64,000 bases of DNA from NCBI GenBank assembly GCA_009775265.1, contig VSPG01000004.1, positions 57,850 through 121,849 of the forward strand. Reading direction: 5' to 3'. The notes under the pieces are model-generated. The model did no database searches. It saw only the letters and a list, made by a program, of their open reading frames with translations, and was not told the origin of the DNA. Each line of letters starts with the position of its first letter. The stretch's first letter is position 1. Shown one piece after another: positions 46,587-56,854 of the stretch. The DNA comes from Muribaculaceae bacterium. Its GTDB lineage: Bacteria > Bacteroidota > Bacteroidia > Bacteroidales > Muribaculaceae. The position numbers were made by a program, and so were the translations under genes.

Positions 46587-48557
46587 ATGAAAGCAATGAA
46601 ATTCAAAATATCCGCAATCCTCACATGCGCTGCCATGGCTCTCGCCTCCGGCACGCTGCTGACCTCCTGCGAAGACTATCTCGACAAGAACCCCGACTCG
46701 ACAGTCGATCCCGAGGCAGCATTCAAGGATTTCACCAACTTCCAGGGCTACATAGAAGAAATCTACAACTGCGTGCCCAACAAAAACGTTCACTACTGGA
46801 CAGCAACCTGGAACCTCGGCGACGACGAATGGACCGTGCCGAACGCCAACTGGCACATGCTGCACCAGGTGGACCTCGGCGACTTCTGGAAATGGCAGGA
46901 CGGAAGCCTCGGACAGAACGGCTTCTGGTTCGACAAATCCAGCGTTGACCCACGCAACACCAACACCGACGCCCACGCCCTCTACGGCCACGCATGGTAC
47001 TGCATACGCAAATGCAACCTCGGTCTCGAGAATATGGACAAACTCACCGGCAACGACGAAGAACGCCGGTTCATCAAAGGCCAGCTTCACTTCTGGCGCG
47101 CATGGTGGCACTTCGAGATGATGCAGTTCCTCGGCGGACTACCCTACATCGACCGCACCATCCCCGCCGGCGAAAGCCCCACAGAGCCGCGCCTCAGCTT
47201 CCAGGAAGCTGCAGAGAAATGCGCAGCCGACTTCCGCATCGCAGCCGATCTGCTGCCCATCAACTGGGACGAAACGGAAACCGGCCGCAAGACTCTCGGA
47301 CACAATGATTTCCGCCTCAACAAAATCATGGCTCTCGGCTATCTCGGCAAGAGCCTGCTGTGGGCAGGTTCACCCCTTATGGAAAACGGCCCGCAGACAG
47401 GCGCCTCGCAGACAGGCATGACTTACAAATACAACGCCGATTTCTGCACACGCGCCGGAAAAGCATTCGGCGAGCTGCTCACACTCGTAGAAAGCGGACA
47501 GACACAGTACGCTCTCGCACAGTTTGAATACAAGAACATCTACGACCACGAGAAAGACCCCTCCGCCACCACCTGCTACAGCGACATCTGGTGGAGCTTC
47601 CGCAACCAGGGTAAAGTGCCAGGCAGCACCGAATCAATCTTCCGCGCCGGCAACCTGACATGGGGCAACGGCGGCCCGAACTCATTCATCCGCTACAACT
47701 ACTCGCGCACATTCTGCCCCAACACCATCAGCGGCGGATGCGACCTCATAGTCCACCATCCCACGGCCAACTACGTGGAAAACTACGGCATGGCCAACGG
47801 ACTGCCACTTGACGACCCCGACGCAAACTGGGACAAGACACACCCGTTCAAGGACCGTGACCCGCGCTTCTACCACGACATCATATTCGACGGATTCAAA
47901 TTCATCAACGGCGCGGCTCCCGACGAAAAGAAGTACTGCCAGCTCTACACCGGCGGCCTCTACCGCGACGTCACTTCGGCCAGCTCCACCGGCTACCTGA
48001 TGCACAAGCTCGTCCCGCACACCTGCAACGAGACCGACAACACCGACACATACGGAGACAACCCCAACGCCGACATACCATACATGCGTCTGGCCGACAT
48101 CTACCTGATGTACGCAGAAGCCGTAGCGGCAGCCGGCGGCCCTGGAAGCAAATCGGACAACTTCACGCGCACAGCCTGGCAGGCAGTAGACGTAATCCGC
48201 AACCGCTGCGGCGCCGGACTCGTGCACGACAAGTTCAAAGGCAACCGCGAAAGATTCCTCGACGAAGTGCGCCGCGAACGCGCCGTCGAACTCGCCTTCG
48301 AAGGCTTGCGCTTCAACGACCTGCAGCGCTGGCTGCTGCTCACCGAGCCCAAGTACACCCTGAAGACCTCGCATGAGTTCACCCGCGTGGAAGATATCGA
48401 TTTCTTCAAGAACAACGACCCTGCCGAAGCACGCGTGGCCGACTTCCGCAGCGAGCCGCTCTTCCAGCGCGCCTTCACGACCAAGCACTACTGGTTCCCG
48501 CTCAAGAAAGCCGACACACAGATGTACGAAGGCTTCGAACAGAACCCCGGATGGTAA
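46587..48557 (+). CDS. xusB: SusD-like surface glycan-binding lipoprotein
   Basis: A 656-residue RagB/SusD protein with a lipoprotein signal (LTSC, Cys28) followed by an acidic stretch (EDYLDKNPDS) that favours surface export. It has the N-terminal SusD-like TPR helices and a C-terminal RagB domain with VDVIRNRCGAG and the late RRERAVELAFEGLRFNDLQRW motif. It lids the XusA barrel and binds xylan oligosaccharides. It starts 4 bp after xusA. Confidence 0.93.
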   Translation: MKAMKFKISAILTCAAMALASGTLLTSCEDYLDKNPDSTVDPEAAFKDFTNFQGYIEEIYNCVPNKNVHYWTATWNLGDDEWTVPNANWHMLHQVDLGDFWKWQDGSLGQNGFWFDKSSVDPRNTNTDAHALYGHAWYCIRKCNLGLENMDKLTGNDEERRFIKGQLHFWRAWWHFEMMQFLGGLPYIDRTIPAGESPTEPRLSFQEAAEKCAADFRIAADLLPINWDETETGRKTLGHNDFRLNKIMALGYLGKSLLWAGSPLMENGPQTGASQTGMTYKYNADFCTRAGKAFGELLTLVESGQTQYALAQFEYKNIYDHEKDPSATTCYSDIWWSFRNQGKVPGSTESIFRAGNLTWGNGGPNSFIRYNYSRTFCPNTISGGCDLIVHHPTANYVENYGMANGLPLDDPDANWDKTHPFKDRDPRFYHDIIFDGFKFINGAAPDEKKYCQLYTGGLYRDVTSASSTGYLMHKLVPHTCNETDNTDTYGDNPNADIPYMRLADIYLMYAEAVAAAGGPGSKSDNFTRTAWQAVDVIRNRCGAGLVHDKFKGNRERFLDEVRRERAVELAFEGLRFNDLQRWLLLTEPKYTLKTSHEFTRVEDIDFFKNNDPAEARVADFRSEPLFQRAFTTKHYWFPLKKADTQMYEGFEQNPGW

Positions 48558-48617
48558 GCGACACCTCCGCACATATCTAAATATCAACACAGCTTTAAGA
48601 ATATCACATTTCAATAT

Positions 48618-51476
48618 ATGATACCGACACAGAAAAGAGCCTTATTCCTGCTGCTCGGCGCCGCATCCATCCTGCCCGCAACGGCACAGGACATCGCGAC
48701 CGCACCCGACAGCATCGGCAAAGGCATACACACGGAAGCAACATTCCGTGAAGCTGCCCCCAGCCGTATTGTCGGCGGTGTTTCCGTAGTGAACGTAGCT
48801 GAAAACCAGAAAAAGGACCACACTTTCGGAGTCTTCGACAACATGCAGGGCTTCGTAAGCGGCTGGAACGGCAACTCTCTATGGTGCATGGACTCCGACA
48901 ACGACGGAGGATACCTCGTTATTGTCAACGGCGTGCCCCGCAGCCACAACGACGTGCTTCCGAGCGAAGTCGAGGAAATCACATTCCTCAAGAGCGCCGC
49001 AGCCACGGTGCTCTACGGCAGCCGCGCAGCCAAGGGTGCCATCCTCATCACCACCAAACGAGGCGAGGACAAACCCCTGACCATCGACGTCAACGCCAAT
49101 GCCGGCTGGAACATCGCAAAAGGATACCCCGAATACATCGGCTCCGCCGAGTACATGACGCTCTACAACAAGGCGCTCGCACTCGACGGCCTCTCGCCCG
49201 CATACAGCGCAAGCGACATCTACAACACCTCCACAGGCCTCAACCCCTACCGCTATCCCGACCTGAACTTCTATAGCGACGAATTCATCGGCAAGGTGAA
49301 GAACCGCTACGACGTGACGGCACAGATAAGCGGCGGCAACAAACGCGCCCGCTTCTACACCAACATCTCCTATTTCTATGAAGACGACGTGTTCAAAGTA
49401 GGCCAGGCACGCGAGAACAAAAACGACCGCTTCAGCGTACGCGGCAACGTGGACGTAGACATCACCGAATGGATTTCGGCACACGTGGGCACATACACCA
49501 CCTTCTACAACGCCCGCGAGGCCAAAAGCTTCAAAGACGGCGACAACTACCTGAACTACTGGCAGGTGGCATCTACGTTCCGTCCCAACCGTATCGCCCC
49601 ACTGATTCCCCTGAGCATGATTGACCCCAACGCGCTCGCCGCACTCGAAACCGTGGGCAGCAGCAGCAACATCATCGACGGCAAATACTTCCTCAGCGGA
49701 ACCAACATCGACAACAAGAACATCTTCGGCAACTTCTACGCCGCAGGCTACAACAAGCACACCGCCCGCAACTTCCAGTTCGACGCAGCAGTGAACATGG
49801 ATCTCGCACGCGTGCTCAAAGGCCTCAGCTTCCACACACAGTTCGCCGCAGACTACTCCACGTCGTACAACACCTCGTTCGACAACGAGTACGCAGTGTT
49901 CATCCCCACATGGAGCAACTACAACGGCTACGATGTCATCACCGACCTTAAAAAAGAAGGTATCGACAAAAAGAGCGGCGTCCAGAACGTGGGCAACAGC
50001 ACCGACAACCAGACCATCTCGTTCAACGCCGACTTCAGCTACCGCAACACATTCAACCGTGTGCACAACGTCGACGCAATGATTCTGGCATCCGGATGGC
50101 AGAAAACCCTATCCGGCGTGTACCACCGCACCAGCAACGTCAACCTCGGCATCCGCGCCGCCTACGACTACGCCGGCCGCTACTTCGCCGACTTCCAGGC
50201 AGCAGTGGTACACTCGGCCAAGCTCGCACCCGGCCACCGCAGCGCTTTCTCGCCCTCGCTCACCCTGGGCTGGCGCATGAAAGACGACCTGCTGCGCAAT
50301 GCCACCGCCGTAGACGACCTCTCGCTCTCCGTAAGCGGCAGCATCCTGCACTCCGACCTTGACATCACCAACTACTACATGTGGCGCGGAAGCTACGTCA
50401 ACGGCGGCTGGTTCAGCTGGGCCGACGGCAAGGCAAACTACGCCTACTACCCCGAACGCGGCGAAAACCTCGACCTCACGTTCGTCAAGCGCAAAGAAAT
50501 CAGCGCTACTCTCAAAGGCTCGTTCCTGCAGCGCATGATCAACGCCCATGTCGACTTCTTCGTCAACGAGGTGAACGGCCTTCTCGTCGAGAACCCGACC
50601 ACCTATCCCGACCACCTCTGGACTTACTATCCCGACGGCTCGTTCGTGCCCTACGTGAACTACAACAACAACCGCCGCGTAGGCATCGACTTCGCCGTCG
50701 ACTTCACCAAGCGTTTCGGCGACGTCAACTTCAAGCTCGGCGTCGTGGGCACATGGTACGACACCAAGGCCACCCGCCGCGACGAGAACAACGAGTACGC
50801 CTACCAGAACCGCGAAGGACGTCCCATCGACGGCCTGTGGGGCTACCAGAGCGCAGGCATCTTCCAGGACGAGAATGAAATCAAAGGCTGGCACGACCAG
50901 AGCGCCCTCGGCAGCGAAACAAAGCCCGGCGACATCAAGTACGTGGACCAGAACGGCGACAAAATCATCGACAGCAAAGACCAGGTGTACCTGGGCAAAG
51001 CCGGCTGGTACGGCTCGCCCTTCATGCTCGGCCTGAACCTCACGCTCAACTGGAAAGGCTTCACATTCTTCGCCCTCGGCACAGGCAACTGGGGTGCCCA
51101 CGCGATGAAAAACGACAACTCCTACTACTACGCCACCGGAACAGAGAAATACTCTTCCGAAATGCGCAACTGCTGGACTCCCGAGACAGCCGCCACCGCA
51201 ACACTGCCCCGCCTCACCACAGGCAACGGCGCAGCCAACAAGGTGGCTTCCGACTACTGGATGTACAGCACCGACGCATTCCGCCTTGCCAAACTGCAGC
51301 TCACCTACGACCTGCCTGAATCGCTCATGCACAAGTGCTTCCTTTCTGGCGCCCAGGTCTACATCAGCGGCAGCAACCTCTTCACATTCGGCAAAAACCG
51401 CAAGATTCTCGACACCAAAATCGGCAGTGCTCCCGAGTACCGCATGTTCAACGTCGGATTCTCTGTAAAGATTTAA
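48618..51476 (+). CDS. xusC: Second SusC-like TonB-dependent importer, without CarboxypepD-like domain
   Basis: A 952-residue TonB-linked barrel. After the signal peptide (cut near ATAQ) it goes almost directly to the plug (GGYLVIVNGVPRSHNDVLPSEVEEITFLKS), and I see no N-terminal carboxypeptidase-D-like domain or clear TonB box, unlike xusA. The barrel has the calcium-loop-like DQNGDKIIDSKD. It is the second transporter of the tandem pair typical of xylan loci. The two probably differ in oligosaccharide length or decoration preference (inference). Confidence 0.92.
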   Translation: MIPTQKRALFLLLGAASILPATAQDIATAPDSIGKGIHTEATFREAAPSRIVGGVSVVNVAENQKKDHTFGVFDNMQGFVSGWNGNSLWCMDSDNDGGYLVIVNGVPRSHNDVLPSEVEEITFLKSAAATVLYGSRAAKGAILITTKRGEDKPLTIDVNANAGWNIAKGYPEYIGSAEYMTLYNKALALDGLSPAYSASDIYNTSTGLNPYRYPDLNFYSDEFIGKVKNRYDVTAQISGGNKRARFYTNISYFYEDDVFKVGQARENKNDRFSVRGNVDVDITEWISAHVGTYTTFYNAREAKSFKDGDNYLNYWQVASTFRPNRIAPLIPLSMIDPNALAALETVGSSSNIIDGKYFLSGTNIDNKNIFGNFYAAGYNKHTARNFQFDAAVNMDLARVLKGLSFHTQFAADYSTSYNTSFDNEYAVFIPTWSNYNGYDVITDLKKEGIDKKSGVQNVGNSTDNQTISFNADFSYRNTFNRVHNVDAMILASGWQKTLSGVYHRTSNVNLGIRAAYDYAGRYFADFQAAVVHSAKLAPGHRSAFSPSLTLGWRMKDDLLRNATAVDDLSLSVSGSILHSDLDITNYYMWRGSYVNGGWFSWADGKANYAYYPERGENLDLTFVKRKEISATLKGSFLQRMINAHVDFFVNEVNGLLVENPTTYPDHLWTYYPDGSFVPYVNYNNNRRVGIDFAVDFTKRFGDVNFKLGVVGTWYDTKATRRDENNEYAYQNREGRPIDGLWGYQSAGIFQDENEIKGWHDQSALGSETKPGDIKYVDQNGDKIIDSKDQVYLGKAGWYGSPFMLGLNLTLNWKGFTFFALGTGNWGAHAMKNDNSYYYATGTEKYSSEMRNCWTPETAATATLPRLTTGNGAANKVASDYWMYSTDAFRLAKLQLTYDLPESLMHKCFLSGAQVYISGSNLFTFGKNRKILDTKIGSAPEYRMFNVGFSVKI

Positions 51477-51491
51477 ACCACGACCAACACT

Positions 51492-53270
51492 ATGAAACCG
51501 ATATATAAAATAGCAGCCCTGGCTGCCATGGCCATAGCGTCCGCTTCCTGCGACGACCTGTTCGAGCCTGCATTCGAGCCGTCGAAAGACATCAACTCGA
51601 TTGTGGACTTCCCGAGCTACGCCGACGCTATCCTCTACGACGCCTACATACTGATGCCCTACGGCAACAGCGTAACCACCGACTTCGCCACCGACGACGC
51701 CGTGTGCAACGACAATAGCAACGACTATCTGAAAATAGCCACCGGCGCCTGGACATCCAACAACGGCACCCTGTCGTTCTGGAAAAACGGCCGCGGAGCC
51801 ATCCAGTACCTCAACCTGCTGCTCAGCAAGGTCGAGGAAGTGAACTTCAGCGACAACGAGCGCCTCAACCAAGCCCTGTGCTACCGCCTCACCGGCGAGG
51901 CTCACGGCCTGCGCGCGCTGTTCATGTACCACCTGCTCCGCCAGCACGGCGGATGGGCAGAGGGCGAACTGCTCGGAGTGCCCAACCTCCTCGAGCCAGA
52001 GGACGCCACAAGCGACTTCAACCAGCCCCGCGCCACCTTCAAGGCATGCATGGAGCAGATCTACGCCGACGTGGCCGCAGCAGCCGAACTGCTGCCCATC
52101 GACTTCAAGAACGTGAACAACGAAGCCGACATGCCTTCAAAATACCGCGAAATCGGACTGACCATCGACGAATACAACCGCGCGCTTGGCGGCAACTTCA
52201 GCGGACGCATGAGCGGACGCATTGCCCGCACCATCGCCGCCCAGGCAGCGCTGCTCGCAGCAAGCCCCGCATTCTCGGCAGGCTCCGGCGTGGAATGGGC
52301 AGAAGCCGCAGATAAGGCAGCTGAAGTGCTCGACCTCAAAGGCGGCATCGCAGGCATCTACGACAAAGGCCACGTGTGGTACACCCCCGACGAAATCAAA
52401 AAAATCGGCTCGGGCGTGACCGGCGAGGAAATCATCTGGCGCGACAACGTGAGCGCCAACAACGACCGCGAGAAGGAATACTTCCCGCCGTCGCTCCGCG
52501 GCACCGGACGCGTGAACCCCACGCAGAACCTCGTCGATGCCTTCCCCATGGCCAACGGTTATCCCATCACCGAAGACCTCGGCAATTACGACGCAAACAA
52601 CCCCTATGCCAACCGCGACCCGCGTCTTGCAGCCTACATCGTGACCGACGGCAGCACATGGGGCCACAACAACTCCGTCATCACCACCGGCACCTACGGC
52701 ACCAACAACGACGCCATCAATGCCGAACAAGGACACAGCACACGCACAGGCTACTACCTGCGCAAGCTCCTGCGCCCCGACTGTAACGCCGACCCCTCCG
52801 TGAACACCACGCAGGACCACGTGACCACACGCATACGCTACACCGAGATTTACCTCGACTTCGCCGAGGCAGCCAACGAAGCATGGGGCCCCACCGACGC
52901 CCGCAAAGGCTACAGCGCCTACGACGTAATCAAGAAAATCCGCCAGCGTGCAGGCATAGGCGTGGACGGCAACGACCCCTATCTTGAAAGCATCAAGAAC
53001 AACAAAGACGAAATGCGCAAGCTCATCCGCAACGAGCGCCGCATCGAACTCTGCTTCGAAGGTGCACGCTTCTGGGATCTGCGCCGCTGGAAAGAAGACC
53101 TCAACAACACCGCCCGCGGCATGCAGATTTCCAAGAACGGCGGCGCTCTGAAATATGAGGTCATCAACGTGGAAAGCCGCAGCTACAGCGACTACATGAA
53201 CTACGGCCCCATCCCCTACGGTGAAATCGTCAAGTTCAACAACCTCGTGCAGAACGACGGCTGGAAGTAA
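51492..53270 (+). CDS. xusD: Second SusD-like surface lipoprotein
   Basis: A 592-residue RagB/SusD protein, lipobox SASC with Cys20 followed by acidic DDLFE. TPR-like helices in the N-terminal half include LTGEAHGLRALFMYHLLRQHGGW. The C-terminal part has YDVIKKIRQRAGIG and RNERRIELCFEGARFWDLRRWK, both canonical for the family. It pairs with XusC, whose stop is 15 bp upstream. Confidence 0.93.
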   Translation: MKPIYKIAALAAMAIASASCDDLFEPAFEPSKDINSIVDFPSYADAILYDAYILMPYGNSVTTDFATDDAVCNDNSNDYLKIATGAWTSNNGTLSFWKNGRGAIQYLNLLLSKVEEVNFSDNERLNQALCYRLTGEAHGLRALFMYHLLRQHGGWAEGELLGVPNLLEPEDATSDFNQPRATFKACMEQIYADVAAAAELLPIDFKNVNNEADMPSKYREIGLTIDEYNRALGGNFSGRMSGRIARTIAAQAALLAASPAFSAGSGVEWAEAADKAAEVLDLKGGIAGIYDKGHVWYTPDEIKKIGSGVTGEEIIWRDNVSANNDREKEYFPPSLRGTGRVNPTQNLVDAFPMANGYPITEDLGNYDANNPYANRDPRLAAYIVTDGSTWGHNNSVITTGTYGTNNDAINAEQGHSTRTGYYLRKLLRPDCNADPSVNTTQDHVTTRIRYTEIYLDFAEAANEAWGPTDARKGYSAYDVIKKIRQRAGIGVDGNDPYLESIKNNKDEMRKLIRNERRIELCFEGARFWDLRRWKEDLNNTARGMQISKNGGALKYEVINVESRSYSDYMNYGPIPYGEIVKFNNLVQNDGWK

Positions 53271-53325
53271 TCAACCATAAAAACCTCTCTCTATTATTTT
53301 CAACCATCAATTATCAATAAAAGAC

Positions 53326-54369
53326 ATGAAAATCAGCAAATATACCGCAATCATTGCCGCAGTAGCCGTAGCCGGAGTGTTCTCGTCGTGCGAGAACGGC
53401 GAGAACGAGTTCCCCGACTTTGAAGACGGCGTAAGCGTATACTTCGCCAAGCAGTATCCGGTGCGCACCCTCGTGATGGGCGACGACACCTACGACACCT
53501 CGCTCGACAACGCACACCGCTGCCGCATCTACGCCACCATGGGCGGTGCATACAAAGGCCGCGACATCACCCTTGAGATAGCCGCCGACCCCACCCTCGT
53601 CGAACACCTCACATGGGACGGCACACGCCCCGTAAAGGCTATGCCCGAAAGCTACTACAAACTCGGTTCCAACACCATCAGCTACGGCGGCTCGCACATG
53701 GGCTACGTGGAAGTGGAGCTCACCGACGCTTTCTTCGCCGATCCCGAGGCGCTCGCCAACAATTATGTGATTCCCGTCGTAATCAAAAGCCAGAAAGGCG
53801 CCGACAGAATCCTCTCCGGCACCCCCGCAGTGGAAGGCGACAATCCCCCCCGCTGCAACTCCGACGCATGGAGCGAACAGCCCAAGGACTTCGTGCTCTA
53901 CGGCGTGAAGTACATCAACAAGTACGACGCAGAGTATGCCACCCGCGGTCTTGACAAAGTGACCGAGAACGGCCAGACCACCCTCGTGAAACGCCACAAG
54001 GCACACGTGGAGGAAGACGAGCTGCGCAACGTCAACACCCAGGACCTGCGCACCGCCCTCTACCCCGTGAGCACCGTCATCACCCTCCCCGACGGCAACA
54101 AACAGACCCTCACCTACGAGCTCAAGCTTTCTTTCGACGACAACGACCAGTGCACCATCGTGTCCAACACCGACGGCTACACCGCCGCCGGCAACGGCAA
54201 GTTCGTGCGCAACGGCGAAAAAAACAGCTGGGGCAACAAAGACCGCAACGCACTCTATCTCGAATACACCGTGGACTTCGGCTCACGCAAAATCGAGACG
54301 CTCGACACTCTCGTAGTAAAGAGCCGCAACGTAACAGGCGAGTACTTCACTCCCCAATATAAAAACTAA
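53326..54369 (+). CDS. xusE: Surface glycan-binding lipoprotein (DUF1735-type, XusE)
   Basis: A 347-residue lipoprotein (FSSC, Cys22, then acidic ENGENE). The N-terminal domain resembles the DUF1735/BT_3987-type beta-sandwich of surface glycan-binding proteins. The C-terminal half (from about residue 190) is a second beta-rich domain. It sits at the XusE position between the second SusD and the GH10 xylanase. It probably holds xylan at the cell surface and presents it to the enzyme and importers. Sequence conservation of such proteins is low, so the domain call is moderate. Confidence 0.8.
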   Translation: MKISKYTAIIAAVAVAGVFSSCENGENEFPDFEDGVSVYFAKQYPVRTLVMGDDTYDTSLDNAHRCRIYATMGGAYKGRDITLEIAADPTLVEHLTWDGTRPVKAMPESYYKLGSNTISYGGSHMGYVEVELTDAFFADPEALANNYVIPVVIKSQKGADRILSGTPAVEGDNPPRCNSDAWSEQPKDFVLYGVKYINKYDAEYATRGLDKVTENGQTTLVKRHKAHVEEDELRNVNTQDLRTALYPVSTVITLPDGNKQTLTYELKLSFDDNDQCTIVSNTDGYTAAGNGKFVRNGEKNSWGNKDRNALYLEYTVDFGSRKIETLDTLVVKSRNVTGEYFTPQYKN

Positions 54370-54387
54370 CCATCCACAACGAGCTAT

Positions 54388-56613
54388 ATGAAACTTCTCA
54401 ATATACTGACTCTAAGCGCCTCCTCGGCAGCCATCGTGCTCGCTTCGGGCTGCGCCGACGACTTCGACACCAGCTACAAGGTGGACAAGCCCGTGGAGAC
54501 CTCGCAGTACGAGTACCTCAACGAATATGGCACGCTGAAGTCGTACATCAACTACGGCAACATCGGCCCCAAGTTCCGCCTCGGCGGAGCTGTAAGCGCC
54601 GATGAATTCAGCACCCACGGCATCGTCTACGCCCTCGCTGCGTCCAACTACGACGAAATCACCTTCGGCAACCACATGAAGCACAATTTCGTCATGGCTG
54701 AAGACGGCACAATGGACTTCGGAGCCATACGCACCGCCATCGACGCCGCCAAGCAGGCCAACCTGAAAGTCTTCGGCCACACCCTTTGCTGGCACTCCCA
54801 GCAGCAGGGCAAATATCTGCTGAGCCTCATCAAGGACAAAGAACTTGAAGTAGACCCCGACGCCAAAGAAGAAGTCGTAGACTACGAACTCGACTGGGGC
54901 ACACAGAGCGCCTACTCCATGTGGGGCGAATGGGGCGCAGGTGCCGAAGCATCCATCAACACCGAAGACGGATGCCTCGACATCATGAACCCCGAAGCTG
55001 CCGCCAACTTCTGGGAGCTGCAGTTCTTCATCGCCGACGGCTTCAACATCACCAAAGGTCTTGATTACAAACTTGTGGTGACCGCACGCACCAAAGGAGG
55101 CGAAGCCAACATCCGCGGCGGCATAGGCACATGGAGCGAAACCGCCGCTGTCAACTACACCGTCACCGAGGAATGGCAGGACTTCGAATTCGAGTTCAAC
55201 CCCGCATTCGAAGGCGCATCCCACCTCCTCACCCAGTGCGGCGACTTCGTGGGCACGGTACAGTTCAAGAGCATCAAGCTGTCACACTTCGAAGCTCCCG
55301 CTGCTGCCGTCATGCAGTCCCTCATCCAGAACGGCGACGCCGAAAAGGGTGAAACCCAGAACATCCTCGCACGCACACCCGGCAGCGAGGATACCCCCGC
55401 CAAAGTGGTCGACGACCCCACCGGCGCCGGCACCGGCAAGGTGTACATGGCAGAAATAGCAGCCAACCCCTCGGAGGCATGGGATTCGCAGATGTTCATC
55501 ACCACCGACACCAAACTTCAGGAAGGCGCGAAAGTGCACGTCAAGTTCCGCTATTACTGCACCGACGAGCGCAACATCGAAACCCAGGCCCACGGCGCTC
55601 CAGGCTCCTACCACCATTATGCTTTCATCGGCACGCTCAATGCCAAGCCCGAATGGCAGGAATATGAATGGAGCGGCGCCCTCAACGCCGAGCAGGCCAA
55701 GGACGGAGGCTGCCAGACCATCGCGTTCAACCTGGCCAGCGCACCCGGCGCAGCCACGCTGTACATCGACGACGTCGTCTTCGAAGTAGAGACGGCCGCA
55801 TCTTCCATCCCCCTCACCCCAGAGGAAAAGTACGAGATTCTCGACGGCGAACTCAAGCGCTGGATTTACGGCATGATGGAAGCCTGCGGAGGCTACGTGA
55901 CCGCATGGGACGTAGTGAACGAGGCCATCGCCGACCCGGGCACCGCACCCAAGGGTGTCAAATATGGCGAAGACACCAACGACACCTTCTACTGGCAGAA
56001 CTACCTCGGCGAGAACTTCGGACGCAATGCAGTGAAACACGCCCGCGAAGCATTCGCCGAATACGGCGGCAACCCCGACGAACTGCTGCTGTTTGTCAAC
56101 GAGTACAACCTTGAGGCTTCTTATTGCAACACCAGCAAGACAGACGACCTTATCGAAGTAATAAACCGTTGGGAAGCCGACGGCGTGACACGCATCGACG
56201 GCATAGGCACGCAGATGCACGTCTCCTACGAGATGGATCCGGAAAAACAGGCCAAGCAGGAACAGTGCGTCGTCGACATGTTCACCAAGCTCGCCTCCAC
56301 CGGCAAGCTCATCCACGTGTCAGAGCTCGACATGTGCATCTTCGACGAGAACGGCAACAAGATTATGACTCCCGACCTCACCTTCGAGCAGAAGAAACTC
56401 ATGGGCGACTACTACAAGTTCATCATCATGAAATTCTTCGAAATCGTGCCGAAAGACCAGCAGTACGGCATCGTGCAGTGGGCCGCCACCGACAGCCCCG
56501 AAGGCTCGGGATGGTGTCCCGGCGAACCCATCGGCCTCTGGGACTTGAACTACAGCCGCAAGCCCGCCTACGCCGGCTTCTGCGACGGACTCAAGGAAGG
56601 TTCCAATAAGTAA
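54388..56613 (+). CDS. xyn10C: Surface GH10 endo-xylanase with inserted carbohydrate-binding modules
   Basis: A 741-residue lipoprotein (ASGC, Cys22). The GH10 barrel is split: the N-terminal part (~45-165, with GHTLCWHSQ) is separated from the C-terminal part (~480-735) by two beta-sandwich modules (~165-310 and ~312-475) resembling CBM4/9-type domains. Catalytic acid/base is Glu512 (AWDVVNEAI); nucleophile is Glu646 (HVSELDMC). It makes the first endo-cuts in xylan at the cell surface. This insertion architecture is known for Xyn10C at the end of xus clusters in Bacteroides and Prevotella. A strong terminator follows. Confidence 0.94.
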   Translation: MKLLNILTLSASSAAIVLASGCADDFDTSYKVDKPVETSQYEYLNEYGTLKSYINYGNIGPKFRLGGAVSADEFSTHGIVYALAASNYDEITFGNHMKHNFVMAEDGTMDFGAIRTAIDAAKQANLKVFGHTLCWHSQQQGKYLLSLIKDKELEVDPDAKEEVVDYELDWGTQSAYSMWGEWGAGAEASINTEDGCLDIMNPEAAANFWELQFFIADGFNITKGLDYKLVVTARTKGGEANIRGGIGTWSETAAVNYTVTEEWQDFEFEFNPAFEGASHLLTQCGDFVGTVQFKSIKLSHFEAPAAAVMQSLIQNGDAEKGETQNILARTPGSEDTPAKVVDDPTGAGTGKVYMAEIAANPSEAWDSQMFITTDTKLQEGAKVHVKFRYYCTDERNIETQAHGAPGSYHHYAFIGTLNAKPEWQEYEWSGALNAEQAKDGGCQTIAFNLASAPGAATLYIDDVVFEVETAASSIPLTPEEKYEILDGELKRWIYGMMEACGGYVTAWDVVNEAIADPGTAPKGVKYGEDTNDTFYWQNYLGENFGRNAVKHAREAFAEYGGNPDELLLFVNEYNLEASYCNTSKTDDLIEVINRWEADGVTRIDGIGTQMHVSYEMDPEKQAKQEQCVVDMFTKLASTGKLIHVSELDMCIFDENGNKIMTPDLTFEQKKLMGDYYKFIIMKFFEIVPKDQQYGIVQWAATDSPEGSGWCPGEPIGLWDLNYSRKPAYAGFCDGLKEGSNK

Positions 56614-56638
56614 TATATAGATTCCAATCCCTCGACAG

Positions 56639-56676
56639 GGGGCGCGTTCCGCACACAGGGGACGCGCCCCTTTTTT
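56639..56676 (+). terminator. Terminator of the xus operon
   Basis: A 12-bp stem (GGGGCGCGTTCC / GGGACGCGCCCC, one G-U pair) with an 8-nt loop, followed by six T. Confidence 0.94.
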
Positions 56677-56763
56677 CGCATCCGCCAAAACCATCTGCGG
56701 CAACGTATGTTATATATATGTATAAAAATTGAACATTCAGACCATATTTTGCTTCCGGGCATT

Positions 56764-56796
56764 ATTGCACAACGAAGCCATTCTCAGTAACTTTGC
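56764..56796 (+). promoter_or_regulatory. Promoter of the export operon
   Basis: ATTG at 56764-56767, 20 bp, then TAACTTTGC at 56788-56796. About 58 bp of leader precede the ATG at 56855, and this placement excludes the longer ORF start at 56729. Confidence 0.65.
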
Positions 56797-56854
56797 ACCA
56801 TCTTCCGACGCTCGCGCCGGATTCATATCCACACACTCTATTCATCAGCAATTC

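Noticed and set aside
50109..51947. 612-aa minus-strand ORF across xusC and xusD
   Set aside because: Spans two clear genes on the opposite strand; Val/Gly/Ala-rich nonsense translation.
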